Shown: piece by piece, positions 18,399-26,710 of the stretch
Position numbering within the stretch: position 1 is the stretch's first letter
Layout: the number at the start of each line of letters is the position of its first letter
Source: Terriglobales bacterium
Lineage (GTDB): Bacteria > Acidobacteriota > Terriglobia > Terriglobales > Acidobacteriaceae
Assembly (NCBI GenBank): GCA_015655585.1
Contig: JAATEV010000017.1
Span: 1-63,547 of the forward strand
DNA: 63,547 nt
Direction: 5' to 3'
Made by a program: the position numbers and the translations under genes
Notes under the pieces: model-generated
What the model was told of the DNA's origin: nothing
Databases searched by the model: none
Seen by the model: the letters and a program-made list of their open reading frames with translations, nothing else

Positions 18399-21068
18399 AT
18401 GACGACCAAACTGGAAGAAGCCGCCAAGCAGGACCTAGCCGCAGAGGTTTCGGAGTGGATTGAAGCGTTCGACGAGGTTGTTGCGAACGACTGGGAGCAT
18501 GGCACGGAGCTGCTGGAGGCGTTGCGAGTCCGGGCGCGTGAGGCTGGAGTGCCCACGCCCAGCGAGTTGACCACGCCTTACCGGAACACGATTCCGAAGC
18601 ACGACGAGGTTCCGTATCCGGGCGACCGCGCGCTGGAGAGCAAGGTCGAGGCGCTGATCCGGTGGAACGCGATGGCAATGGTGCATGGCCAGAACAAGAA
18701 GGACGCGGGCATCGGCGGACACATCTCGACCTATTCTTCGCTGGCTACGTTGCTGGAGGTCGGGTTCAATCATTTCTTCCGGGCCAAGTATGGAGACGAG
18801 CCGGGCGATTTTATTTACTTCCAGGGTCATGCCTCACCGGGCGTGTATTCGCGGGCTTATCTTGAAGGGCGGTTCGACGAGGACCGGCTTACGAACTTCC
18901 GCCATGAGCTGCGGGCTACGCCGGGGTTGAGCTCGTATCCGCATCCGTGGCTGATGCCGGAGTTCTGGAACTTTCCCACGGTATCGATGGGCATTGGGCC
19001 GCTGAACGCGATCTACCAGGCGAGGTTCATGCGGTATCTGGAGAATCGCGGGCTGATTAAGCCGACCGAGCGCAAGGTGTGGGCGTTTGTGGGTGACGGC
19101 GAGACGGACGAGGTGGATACCCTGGGCGCGATCTCGATGGCTCCGCGCGAGAAGCTGGACAATCTGGTCTTCGTGGTGAACTGCAATCTGCAGCGGCTGG
19201 ATGGGCCGGTGCGTGGGAACAAGCGGATCATCGACGAGCTGGAGGGAATCTTCCGGGGCGCGGGCTGGAACGTAATCAAGGTGATCTGGGGTTCGGACTG
19301 GGATGCGCTGTTCGAGCGGGATCATACCGGCCTTCTGCTGCGGCGGATGGAAGAGTGCGTGGACGGCGAGTACCAGACCTTCAAGGCGAAGGGCGGGGCT
19401 TACCTGCGAGAGCACTTCTTCGGCAAGTATCCGGAGCTGCTGGAGCTGGTGAAGGACATGACCGACGACCAGCTTGGGGACCTGCATCGCGGCGGGCATG
19501 ACCCGGCGAAGATCTACAACGCGTACAAGCGGGCGATGGAGCACAAGGGCGGCCCGACGGTGATCCTGGCCAAGACGGTGAAGGGCTACGGGCTGGCCGC
19601 GGCGCAGGCTCGGAACGCGACGCACTCCGAGAAGAAGCTGACGGACGAGGGTCTGGTTGCGTTTGTGAAGCGGTTCGACATCCCGGTACCGGAACAGGCG
19701 GCGAAGGAAGGAACGTTCTACCGGCCATCGCAGGACGCACCTGAGATTGTTTACATGCAGGAGCGGCGGCGAGAGCTGGGCGGCTACCTGCCGAAGCGCG
19801 AGGTGAAGGACCTTGGCTTCAAGGCTCCGGCGCTGGAGTTCTTCAAGGACTGGCTGGGCGGCTCGAAGGGCCGTGCGGTCTCCACGACGATGGGCTTTGT
19901 GAACATGCTGAACGGCCTGCTGAAGAACAAGGAGGTCGGCAAGCTGATCGTGCCGATCGTACCGGACGAGGGACGCACGTTCGGCTTCGAGTCGGTGATG
20001 AAGGCCGTTGGTATCTACGCGGCGGAGGGACAGAAGTACACTCCGCACGACGCGGACATGCTGCTGCGATATTCGGAGTCGACGGACGGGCAGATTCTGG
20101 AGGAAGGCATCACGGAGGCGGGCTCGATGGCGTCGTTTACGGCGGCGGGCACGGCATACGTGAACTACAAGATGCCGATGATTCCCTTCTACATGTACTA
20201 CTCGATGTTCGGGTTCCAGCGCATCGGAGACATGGCGTGGGCGTTTGCGGACTCGCGGGGCAAGGGCTTCCTGATGGGCGGGACGGCTGGCCGGACTACG
20301 ATGCTTGGCGAAGGGTTGCAGCACCAGGACGGCCACAGCGTTGTGCTGTCGAGCACGGTTCCGACGTGTATTACCTATGACCCGGCTTATGTATACGAGA
20401 TGGCCGTGGTGGTGCAGGATGGCATTCGCCGGATGTACGAGAAGGGCGAGGACTGCTTCTACTACATCCTGATGTACAACGAGGACTACCCGATGCCCGC
20501 GATGCCGGAGGGCGAGGGCGTGGTTGAGGGGATTCTGCGCGGCATCTACAAGCTGAAGCCTGCGGCGGCAGAGGCCACGGTGCAGTTGTTCGGCAGCGGC
20601 CCGATTCTGAACGAGGTGCTGAAGGCGCAGGAGATTCTGGCCTCGAAATACAACATTCACGCGGATGTTTGGAGCGTGACCAGCTATACGGAGCTGCGGC
20701 GCGATGCGCTGGCGGTGGAACGGTGGAACCGGCTGCATCCGGCGGAGAAGGAGCGGGTGCCTTACCTGCTGACAGCTCTGGGAGATGCGAAGGGGCCGAT
20801 CGTTGCGGCCAGCGATTACATGAAGTCGGTACCGGACGTACTTTCGCCGTGGCTGCCGGGACGGCTGGTGACTCTGGGCACGGACGGCTTTGGACGCAGC
20901 GACAACCGCGAGCATCTGCGGCGTCACTTCGAGGTGAGCGCGGAGGCAATTGCGGGTGCTACGCTTTCGAAGCTGGCACGCGAGGGCAAGATCAAGCCGA
21001 AGGTGGCGCAGAAGGCGCTGGCCGATCTTGGACTGGACGTCGAAGCGGCCGATCCGGCGCGAGCTTAG
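18399..21068 (+). CDS. aceE: Pyruvate dehydrogenase E1, homodimeric type
   Basis: E1 decarboxylates pyruvate with thiamine diphosphate and passes the acetyl group to lipoyl-E2. The 889-aa protein matches the homodimeric E. coli AceE (887 aa). It has the N-terminal catalytic region with GGHISTYSSLATLLEVGFNH, the ThDP/Mg motif GDGETDEVDTLGA near residue 232, and the transketolase-like pyrimidine-binding region (VPDEGRTFGFESV near residue 525). GLQHQDGHSVVLS precedes the C-terminal domain. The ATG at 18399 gives the normal N-terminus; in-frame starts at 18375 and 18378 add eight residues. E2 and E3 genes are not adjacent. A terminator follows, then a degenerate E1-alpha-like gene. Confidence 0.95.
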   Translation: MTTKLEEAAKQDLAAEVSEWIEAFDEVVANDWEHGTELLEALRVRAREAGVPTPSELTTPYRNTIPKHDEVPYPGDRALESKVEALIRWNAMAMVHGQNKKDAGIGGHISTYSSLATLLEVGFNHFFRAKYGDEPGDFIYFQGHASPGVYSRAYLEGRFDEDRLTNFRHELRATPGLSSYPHPWLMPEFWNFPTVSMGIGPLNAIYQARFMRYLENRGLIKPTERKVWAFVGDGETDEVDTLGAISMAPREKLDNLVFVVNCNLQRLDGPVRGNKRIIDELEGIFRGAGWNVIKVIWGSDWDALFERDHTGLLLRRMEECVDGEYQTFKAKGGAYLREHFFGKYPELLELVKDMTDDQLGDLHRGGHDPAKIYNAYKRAMEHKGGPTVILAKTVKGYGLAAAQARNATHSEKKLTDEGLVAFVKRFDIPVPEQAAKEGTFYRPSQDAPEIVYMQERRRELGGYLPKREVKDLGFKAPALEFFKDWLGGSKGRAVSTTMGFVNMLNGLLKNKEVGKLIVPIVPDEGRTFGFESVMKAVGIYAAEGQKYTPHDADMLLRYSESTDGQILEEGITEAGSMASFTAAGTAYVNYKMPMIPFYMYYSMFGFQRIGDMAWAFADSRGKGFLMGGTAGRTTMLGEGLQHQDGHSVVLSSTVPTCITYDPAYVYEMAVVVQDGIRRMYEKGEDCFYYILMYNEDYPMPAMPEGEGVVEGILRGIYKLKPAAAEATVQLFGSGPILNEVLKAQEILASKYNIHADVWSVTSYTELRRDALAVERWNRLHPAEKERVPYLLTALGDAKGPIVAASDYMKSVPDVLSPWLPGRLVTLGTDGFGRSDNREHLRRHFEVSAEAIAGATLSKLAREGKIKPKVAQKALADLGLDVEAADPARA

Positions 21069-21108
21069 GATTTATCTGATTTATCTTCAGAACATTGGGT
21101 TGAAGTGT

Positions 21109-21140
21109 GAGGGTTCCTTTGGTGGAACCCTCGCTTTGTC
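21109..21140 (+). terminator. Rho-independent terminator after aceE
   Basis: GAGGGTTCC and GGAACCCTC form a perfect 9-bp stem with a 6-nt loop, followed by GCTTTGTCTT. The tail is not a pure T-run, so some read-through into the next gene is likely. Confidence 0.75.
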
Positions 21141-21156
21141 TTAGATCGAAGGTTGC

Positions 21157-22014
21157 ATGGAGGATGGATTGGCGAAGAGGGATTTGCACGAGAATCCGCT
21201 GGTACCGAACGCGCGGCTGCGCGAGATGTTTGTAGCCATGACGGAGATGCGGTTGCTGGATGAGTACGCCGCGGGGCTGAAGCACGGGAAAAAGGCCGGG
21301 CGGGCGTTCGATTCGATACGCGGGCAGGAGGCCTGCCGGGTGAGCACGGCGATTGCGCTGGAAGAAGGCGACCTGGTGATCGACGGCGCGGCCGGGGTGG
21401 TGATGGAGCCTCTGTTTGGCACGAAGGCCGGGGAGGCACTGAAGAAGATTCAGGAACTGCGGCCTGCGAAAGACTCGGAGAAGAAGGCTGCGAGCCATGC
21501 CGTGGCAGGACGTCTGCTGCCCGCGGTGGAAGATGCGGAGGAGCGGCTGACGCTGGCCCTGGGAGTGGCGCTCTCGTTCAAATCGCAGAAGAAGACGAGC
21601 CTGGTGGTGGCGTATGTGAAGCGCGGAGAGCTTTCGGGCGGCGCATGGAAGCGGGCGCTGACGATGGCGGCGCAATACGAGCTGCCGGTCCTGTTCGTGG
21701 CTCTGCCGGATGGAGAGAAGAAGGCAGGCGATCCGGCGGCCAAGGCGAGAACGCACGGGGTTCCGGGGGTTCCGGTCGACGCGTCGGACGCGGTGGCGCT
21801 GTACCGCGTGGCGCAGGAGTCCGTGGTGCGGATGCGGGGCGGCGGAGGGGCGGTGCTGATCGACGGCGTGGAGCTGGAGACGAAGAAAGGTGTGGCTGAT
21901 CCGCTGGAGCAGATGCGGCAGTTTCTGCTGGGCCGCAAGGTGGGCACGGAGTCCTGGATGGATCGCGCCGGGGAGCCGCTGCGGAAGCGAATTGCAGCAT
22001 TGTCAAAGAGTTAA
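21157..22014 (+). CDS. Degenerate E1-alpha-like protein (2-oxoacid dehydrogenase fold, ThDP motif missing)
   Basis: The sequence follows the alpha subunit of heterotetrameric 2-oxoacid dehydrogenases. RLREMFVAMTEMRLLDEYA matches the first helix, IRGQEACRVSTAIALEEGDLVI the IGQEA region, and LALGVALSF followed by WKRALTMAAQYELPVLFVA the cofactor-domain core. VPVDASDAVALYRVAQESV matches the VDG-D-V region. The catalytic residues are gone: where a GDG...N ThDP/Mg motif should follow VVAY there is VKRGELSGG, the late NN is ALPDG, and no HxxH-type loop is visible. At 285 aa it is shorter than the usual 330-370. It lies 88 bp after aceE, past an imperfect terminator, on the same strand. No E1-beta gene follows. 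It is probably a non-catalytic partner or regulator; a decaying remnant is the alternative, but the frame is open throughout. Confidence 0.75.
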   Translation: MEDGLAKRDLHENPLVPNARLREMFVAMTEMRLLDEYAAGLKHGKKAGRAFDSIRGQEACRVSTAIALEEGDLVIDGAAGVVMEPLFGTKAGEALKKIQELRPAKDSEKKAASHAVAGRLLPAVEDAEERLTLALGVALSFKSQKKTSLVVAYVKRGELSGGAWKRALTMAAQYELPVLFVALPDGEKKAGDPAAKARTHGVPGVPVDASDAVALYRVAQESVVRMRGGGGAVLIDGVELETKKGVADPLEQMRQFLLGRKVGTESWMDRAGEPLRKRIAALSKS

Positions 22015-22101
22015 GAAACCCTGAACGACAGGAAGCCGGTTTCGCAGAGGCAGGCCGGTTAGACTGTAAGTGCGCAATTTATTTTTGTGTCAGAGGTACG
22101 A

Positions 22102-24018
22102 GTGCAAACTGGAATCTCCCCTTCTTTGGCAGCGCTCACACTTTGCGTCGCTGTAACGGCCTTTGCGCAGCAGACGCCGGCCCCGGCAACCATCCCCTCG
22201 CGTCCGACGCCCGACGCCACTGGAACGCAGGCGAGGCCACCCTATTTGCAGCAGCCGGAGCAACTGCCGGCGGAGCGTAAGACGCCGCAGACGACTCTCC
22301 CGCCGGTGGTTGCTCCGGCGCAGCCTTCGGAGAAAGCTCCCTTTACGGCTTATATGCCCTTTGCGCCTGAGGGGCGGCACGTATATGACCGCTTCTCCGG
22401 GTCGGTGTATATCCCGGTGGATAGCTGGATGTATCCGGCTCTGACGCGGCTGTACAGCATGGGCTACCTGGACACGATGTTTCTGGGGATGCGGCCATGG
22501 ACGCGGCGCAGCGTGCTGCACATGTTGCAGGAGTCGGAGAGCGCGATCGTCCACAGCAACAACGAAGAGGCGCAGGAGATGCTGGCGAAGCTTCTGACGG
22601 AGTTGGAGACAGAGATTCCGGCGGGTGACAGGCCGCGCGGCCTGGTGTATGGGGTAGAGTCCTCGTATACGCGGTTGATGGGCATCGGCGGACCGGTGCT
22701 GCGAGACAGCTTCCACCTGGGCCAGACGCTGAACAACGATTACGGGCGGCCGTATGCGACGGGATTCAACGCGCTGGCGGGAGCCTCGACCGTGGAGGAG
22801 TGGGGGCCGTTCTCTCTGTATGTGCGAGGAGAGTACCAGCACGCTCCGGCGACGACGGGATACTCAAACACGCTGGCCTCCCTGCTTTCTAACATCGACA
22901 CCATACCGTATGCTCCGCCAAACGCTCCGCAGGATACGATTCCGGCAGGACAACTGGCGTCGCAGAACCCATTCCGGCTGGTGGAGGCGTCGGTGTCGGC
23001 GCACCTGCTGAAGCACGAGATATCGCTGGGCAAGACCGACGCGTGGCTGGGGCCGGCACAGGGCGGAGCGATGGCGTGGTCGAACAATGCGGAGAACATC
23101 TATTCGTTCCGCGTGAACCGCGTGGAGCCTCTGCATATAAAGTGGCTCTCAAGTCTGATTGGGCCGGTTCGGTATGACTTCTTTCTGGGCAGCCTGAAGG
23201 GACATACAGCGCCGAACGATCCGTGGGTCCATTCGGCGATGTTCTCGTTCCGACCGACGCGCGATCTGGAGTTCGGGTTCCAGAGGACGGTGATCTTCGG
23301 CGGAGCAGGCCATGCTCCAGTGACGCTGCATACCTTCCTGAAGAGCTTCTTCGACATCAGCGATTCGACGAAAGACGAAAAATACTCGCGCAACGATCCG
23401 GGAGCGCGGTACAGCGACTTCAACTTTTCATACCGGCTCCCGTTTGCTCGGCGGTTCGCGACGTTGTATATGGACTCGATCGCCCATGACGACGTGACGC
23501 CGATCAGCGCGCCGCGCCGCGCCGCCTACCGGACGGGACTCTACCTCTCACGGATTCCGAAGATTCCCAAGCTGGACTTTCGCGTAGAGGCGGTGACGAC
23601 CGATCCGGGCGTTTCACGGAGCCAGAAAGGGACGTTCAACTACTGGGAGACCGTTCAAAGGCAGGGATACACGAACAAGGGACTCATTATGGGCGACTGG
23701 ATCGGCCGCGAGGCAAAGGGTGGGCAGGCGTGGCTGACCTATCACCTCTCCGGCAACGAGTGGGTTCAGTTCGAATACCTGAACAAGAAGACGCCGAAGG
23801 ACTTTATTCCGGGCGGAACGACGCAGAACGAGTACAAGATCAGCGTGCTGAAGCGGTTGAGACCGGATGTCGAGCTGAACGCATGGGTGCAGGTGGAAGG
23901 ATGGAAGGCCCCGGTACCGGTGAATGGAACCGATCTCTTCAAGACCGGGCTACAGCGGAACGCGGTCGGAGCCGCGCAGCTTACGTGGTATCCGAAGCTG
24001 CACGGCTCGGCGCAATAG
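22102..24018 (+). CDS. Wzi-like capsule assembly outer-membrane protein
   Basis: Wzi-family beta-barrels bind exported capsule or exopolysaccharide at the cell surface. The product (638 aa) starts at GTG 22102, placed 5 nt after AGAGG; a GTG at 22087 is possible. It has a signal peptide (LAALTLCVAVTAFAQ) and a proline- and threonine-rich linker. A domain with VPVDSWMYPALTRLYSMGY near residue 120 follows, which resembles the periplasmic helical part of the family. The remainder is a beta-strand-rich region with LGKTDAWLGPAQGGAMAWSNN near residue 310. The gene heads the exopolysaccharide region and runs convergently into the UDP-xylose synthase gene with one base between stops. Confidence 0.82.
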   Translation: MQTGISPSLAALTLCVAVTAFAQQTPAPATIPSRPTPDATGTQARPPYLQQPEQLPAERKTPQTTLPPVVAPAQPSEKAPFTAYMPFAPEGRHVYDRFSGSVYIPVDSWMYPALTRLYSMGYLDTMFLGMRPWTRRSVLHMLQESESAIVHSNNEEAQEMLAKLLTELETEIPAGDRPRGLVYGVESSYTRLMGIGGPVLRDSFHLGQTLNNDYGRPYATGFNALAGASTVEEWGPFSLYVRGEYQHAPATTGYSNTLASLLSNIDTIPYAPPNAPQDTIPAGQLASQNPFRLVEASVSAHLLKHEISLGKTDAWLGPAQGGAMAWSNNAENIYSFRVNRVEPLHIKWLSSLIGPVRYDFFLGSLKGHTAPNDPWVHSAMFSFRPTRDLEFGFQRTVIFGGAGHAPVTLHTFLKSFFDISDSTKDEKYSRNDPGARYSDFNFSYRLPFARRFATLYMDSIAHDDVTPISAPRRAAYRTGLYLSRIPKIPKLDFRVEAVTTDPGVSRSQKGTFNYWETVQRQGYTNKGLIMGDWIGREAKGGQAWLTYHLSGNEWVQFEYLNKKTPKDFIPGGTTQNEYKISVLKRLRPDVELNAWVQVEGWKAPVPVNGTDLFKTGLQRNAVGAAQLTWYPKLHGSAQ

Positions 24019-24019
24019 G

Positions 24020-24958
24020 CTAGACGGCGATCGCAGCCTCGAAGTAGGCGAGGGACCGTTCGAGTCCCTCGCGCAGCTTCACCTTCGGCTCCCAGCCGAG
24101 GAGAGTGCGGGCGCGGGTGATGTCGGGGCGGCGGCGGGTGGGGTCGTCCTGCGGAAGCGGCTTGAAGACGATCTCGCTGCGAGCCCCGGTAATGGCAAGG
24201 ATCTCGCGAGCGCATTCGAGAATGGTCCACTCGTCGGGGTTGCCGATGTTGACGGGGAGAGACTCGCTGGAGCGTGAGAGAAGCACGATACCCGCGATGA
24301 GGTCCGAGACGTAGCAGAAGCTGCGCGTCTGGGAGCCGTCTCCGTAGATGGTGAGGGGCTCGCCGCGCAGGGCCTGGATCATGAGGTTGGAGATGACGCG
24401 GCCGTCGTTGGCCTGCAGGCGCGGACCGTAGGTGTTGAAGATGCGGACCAAGTGGGTGTTGACCTGATGGTAGCGATGGTAGGCCATGACGGCGGCCTCA
24501 GAGAAACGCTTGGCCTCGTCGTAGACCGAGCGTGGACCGATGGGATTGACGCGACCCCAATAGGTCTCGACCTGAGGATGAACCTCGGGGTCGCCGTAGC
24601 ACTCCGAGGTGGAGGCGTGGAGATAACCGGCGTTGTATTTGCGGGCGAGATCGAGGGTGTTGATGGTCCCGGCGGAGCCTACGAGCAGAGTCTCGACGCC
24701 GAGGCGGCTGTAGTCGACCGGGCTGGCGGGTGAGGCGAAATTGAAAATATAATCCACCGCGCCGAGATCGAAGGGACGGCAGATATCCTGCTCGACGAAG
24801 CTGAAGCGCGTCTCGCGGGCGAGATGGGCGAGGTTGTCGCGGTTGCCGGTGCACAGGTTGTCTACACCGACGACGGTGTTCCCTTCGGCCAGCAGAGCGT
24901 CACAGAGATGGGAGCCGAGAAACCCCGCAGCGCCAGTGACAAGAATTCTTTGGGACAT
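24020..24958 (-). CDS. UDP-glucuronate decarboxylase (UDP-xylose synthase)
   Basis: This SDR-family enzyme converts UDP-glucuronate to UDP-xylose. The 312-aa protein has the NAD-binding [11 protein letters not shown] at residue 9, TSECYGDP with the catalytic Ser/Thr region, and the YxxxK pair in [12 protein letters not shown] near residue 144. RIFNTYGPR and [16 protein letters not shown] also match UXS enzymes rather than GalE. It lies downstream of ugd on the same strand, so the two genes give a UDP-glucose to UDP-glucuronate to UDP-xylose route for the polysaccharide locus. The gap between them contains a strong hairpin, so they may be separately transcribed. Confidence 0.92.
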   Translation of the reverse strand: MSQRILVTGAAGFLGSHLCDALLAEGNTVVGVDNLCTGNRDNLAHLARETRFSFVEQDICRPFDLGAVDYIFNFASPASPVDYSRLGVETLLVGSAGTINTLDLARKYNAGYLHASTSECYGDPEVHPQVETYWGRVNPIGPRSVYDEAKRFSEAAVMAYHRYHQVNTHLVRIFNTYGPRLQANDGRVISNLMIQALRGEPLTIYGDGSQTRSFCYVSDLIAGIVLLSRSSESLPVNIGNPDEWTILECAREILAITGARSEIVFKPLPQDDPTRRRPDITRARTLLGWEPKVKLREGLERSLAYFEAAIAV

Positions 24959-25073
24959 CGTTCTCAGCCTTTCTCTGCATCCGGCATCGCCCGGACACAG
25001 GTTGGTTAATGGGAGGACGAAAAGGAACTCTACAAATGTTTCGCCTCGTGGCTGTGATACAGCAACCCCGGAA

Positions 25074-25106
25074 CCGGCTCGCGGGAATCGAAATTCCGCG
25101 AGCCGG
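25074..25106 (-). terminator. Hairpin downstream of ugd
   Basis: CCGGCTCGCGG pairs with CCGCGAGCCGG, extended by three A-T pairs after a single bulged G, 24 bp past the ugd stop. There is no U-tract on the minus strand, so it may be an RNA-stabilising or processing hairpin rather than a terminator. Confidence 0.5.
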
Positions 25107-25129
25107 AGTCCGGGGCGTCTGGAATCGTA

Positions 25130-26548
25130 CTAGCTCTGCGCCGATGCGACCGGGGAGAGATCGCGGACAGGATTGGCCGCTGGACGACCAGTGCTCAGAT
25201 AGGTGAACCCGTTCTCCGACATGACCTGAGGATCATACAGGTTGCGGCCATCGATGACGATGGGATAACGAAGCGTCTTGTAGAGACGCTCCAGATCGAG
25301 CCGCGCAAACTCGGGCCAGTCGGTGAGAATCAGCAGAGCATCGCAGTCGCTGGCCGCCTCGTAGGCATCGGCCACGTAGCGGAGGCAGTTGCCTTGAGGA
25401 AGAACCTCCTGGGTTCGCTTCATGGCAGCAGGGTCGAAAGCAGCGATAGAGCAGCCCTCAGCGAGCAGCAGTTTGACGATCTCGATGGCGGGCGACTCGC
25501 GAATATCGTCCGTATCCCCCTTGAAAGCGAGGCCGAGGACGCCAAGACGCTTGCCGCGCAGGGTCCAGAGAGCGGAACGGACCTTGGCGATAAAACGCTT
25601 CTTCTGAAGGCCGTTGATCTTTTCAACCTCGGCGAGCAGATCGAAGTTGATGCCAAGCTGCTCGGCGACGGAGCGGAAGGCGGCAACGTCCTTGGGGAAG
25701 CAGGAGCCGCCGTAGCCGATACCGGGACGCAGGAACTTGGGGCCGATGCGGCTGTCGAGACCGATGCCGCGGGCGACCTGCTCGACGTTGGCGTCGGCCG
25801 CTTCACAGAGGTTCGAGACCGCGTTGATAAAGGAGATCTTCAGAGCGAGAAAAGCGTTCGAAGCGTGCTTGATGATCTCGGCGCTCTTGGTGGAGGTGAG
25901 CAGCAGAGGCGGCGGCTCGGCTACTGTGCAGCAGCCGGAGATGGCGGCCTCCTTCTCGTAATACTGGCCGCTGGTGAGCGGCGCGTAGATACGGCTGAGG
26001 ACGGAGGCGGCGCGCTCGCTGTCGGCCCCGACGACAATGCGGTCCGGATGCAGGAAGTCGGCGACGGCGGTACCTTCGCGAAGGAACTCAGGGTTCGATA
26101 CCACGTCGAAGAGGTGGCGATCGACACCATTACGCTCCATGGAGCGGCGCACCCACTCATTGGTATAGACCGGGACGGTACTCTTTTCGACGATGACCTT
26201 GTAACTGCTGATGGAGCGTGCGATCTCGCAGGCCACGGCCTCGACATACGAGAGATCGGCGTCGCCGGTCTCGCTCTGCGGAGTGCCGACGGCGATGAAG
26301 ATGGCCTCGCTCTCGCGGGTAGCCTCTGCCAGATCGGTCATAAAACGGACCCTGGTGTTGCGATAGCGGTCCAGAAGCTCGGGGAGGTAATTTTCATGGA
26401 TGAGGGTATCGCCCCCCTGAAGAGCGACGACCTTACGTTCATCGTTATCGACACAGATGACTTCATGTCCCATCTCGGCGAAGCAGACTGCGGCAACGAG
26501 ACCGACATAGCCTGAACCGACTACGGCAATTTTGATTGGTTCACTCAT
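25130..26548 (-). CDS. ugd: UDP-glucose 6-dehydrogenase
   Basis: The enzyme oxidises UDP-glucose to UDP-glucuronate with two NAD+. The 472-aa product carries the Rossmann motif VVGSGYVGLVAAVCFAEMGH, AVGTPQ near residue 92, VVEKSTVPV-type sequence (IVEKSTVPVYTNE), SNPEFLREGTAVADFLHPDR, and the catalytic cysteine in GYGGSCFPKDV near residue 280. Length is normal for the TuaD/Ugd group, apart from a small insert around ISGCCTVAEPPPLLL near residue 210. It is divergent from wzc, with a 162-bp shared promoter region, which points to common control of precursor supply and export. Confidence 0.95.
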   Translation of the reverse strand: MSEPIKIAVVGSGYVGLVAAVCFAEMGHEVICVDNDERKVVALQGGDTLIHENYLPELLDRYRNTRVRFMTDLAEATRESEAIFIAVGTPQSETGDADLSYVEAVACEIARSISSYKVIVEKSTVPVYTNEWVRRSMERNGVDRHLFDVVSNPEFLREGTAVADFLHPDRIVVGADSERAASVLSRIYAPLTSGQYYEKEAAISGCCTVAEPPPLLLTSTKSAEIIKHASNAFLALKISFINAVSNLCEAADANVEQVARGIGLDSRIGPKFLRPGIGYGGSCFPKDVAAFRSVAEQLGINFDLLAEVEKINGLQKKRFIAKVRSALWTLRGKRLGVLGLAFKGDTDDIRESPAIEIVKLLLAEGCSIAAFDPAAMKRTQEVLPQGNCLRYVADAYEAASDCDALLILTDWPEFARLDLERLYKTLRYPIVIDGRNLYDPQVMSENGFTYLSTGRPAANPVRDLSPVASAQS

Positions 26549-26710
26549 GATTGGTGGGTGGAAGCTCCTCAGGTTCGATCATATCCGAATTTAATTCCGA
26601 TTATGTAACAGAGAGATGGTTTCCAGACCTGCTTCTTCTGCTTTATAACGAAAAGAGAGTTATCGAACGTTTTCCATATTCTTTCGCTGTCATCGGGTAA
26701 ACTATCTGCA

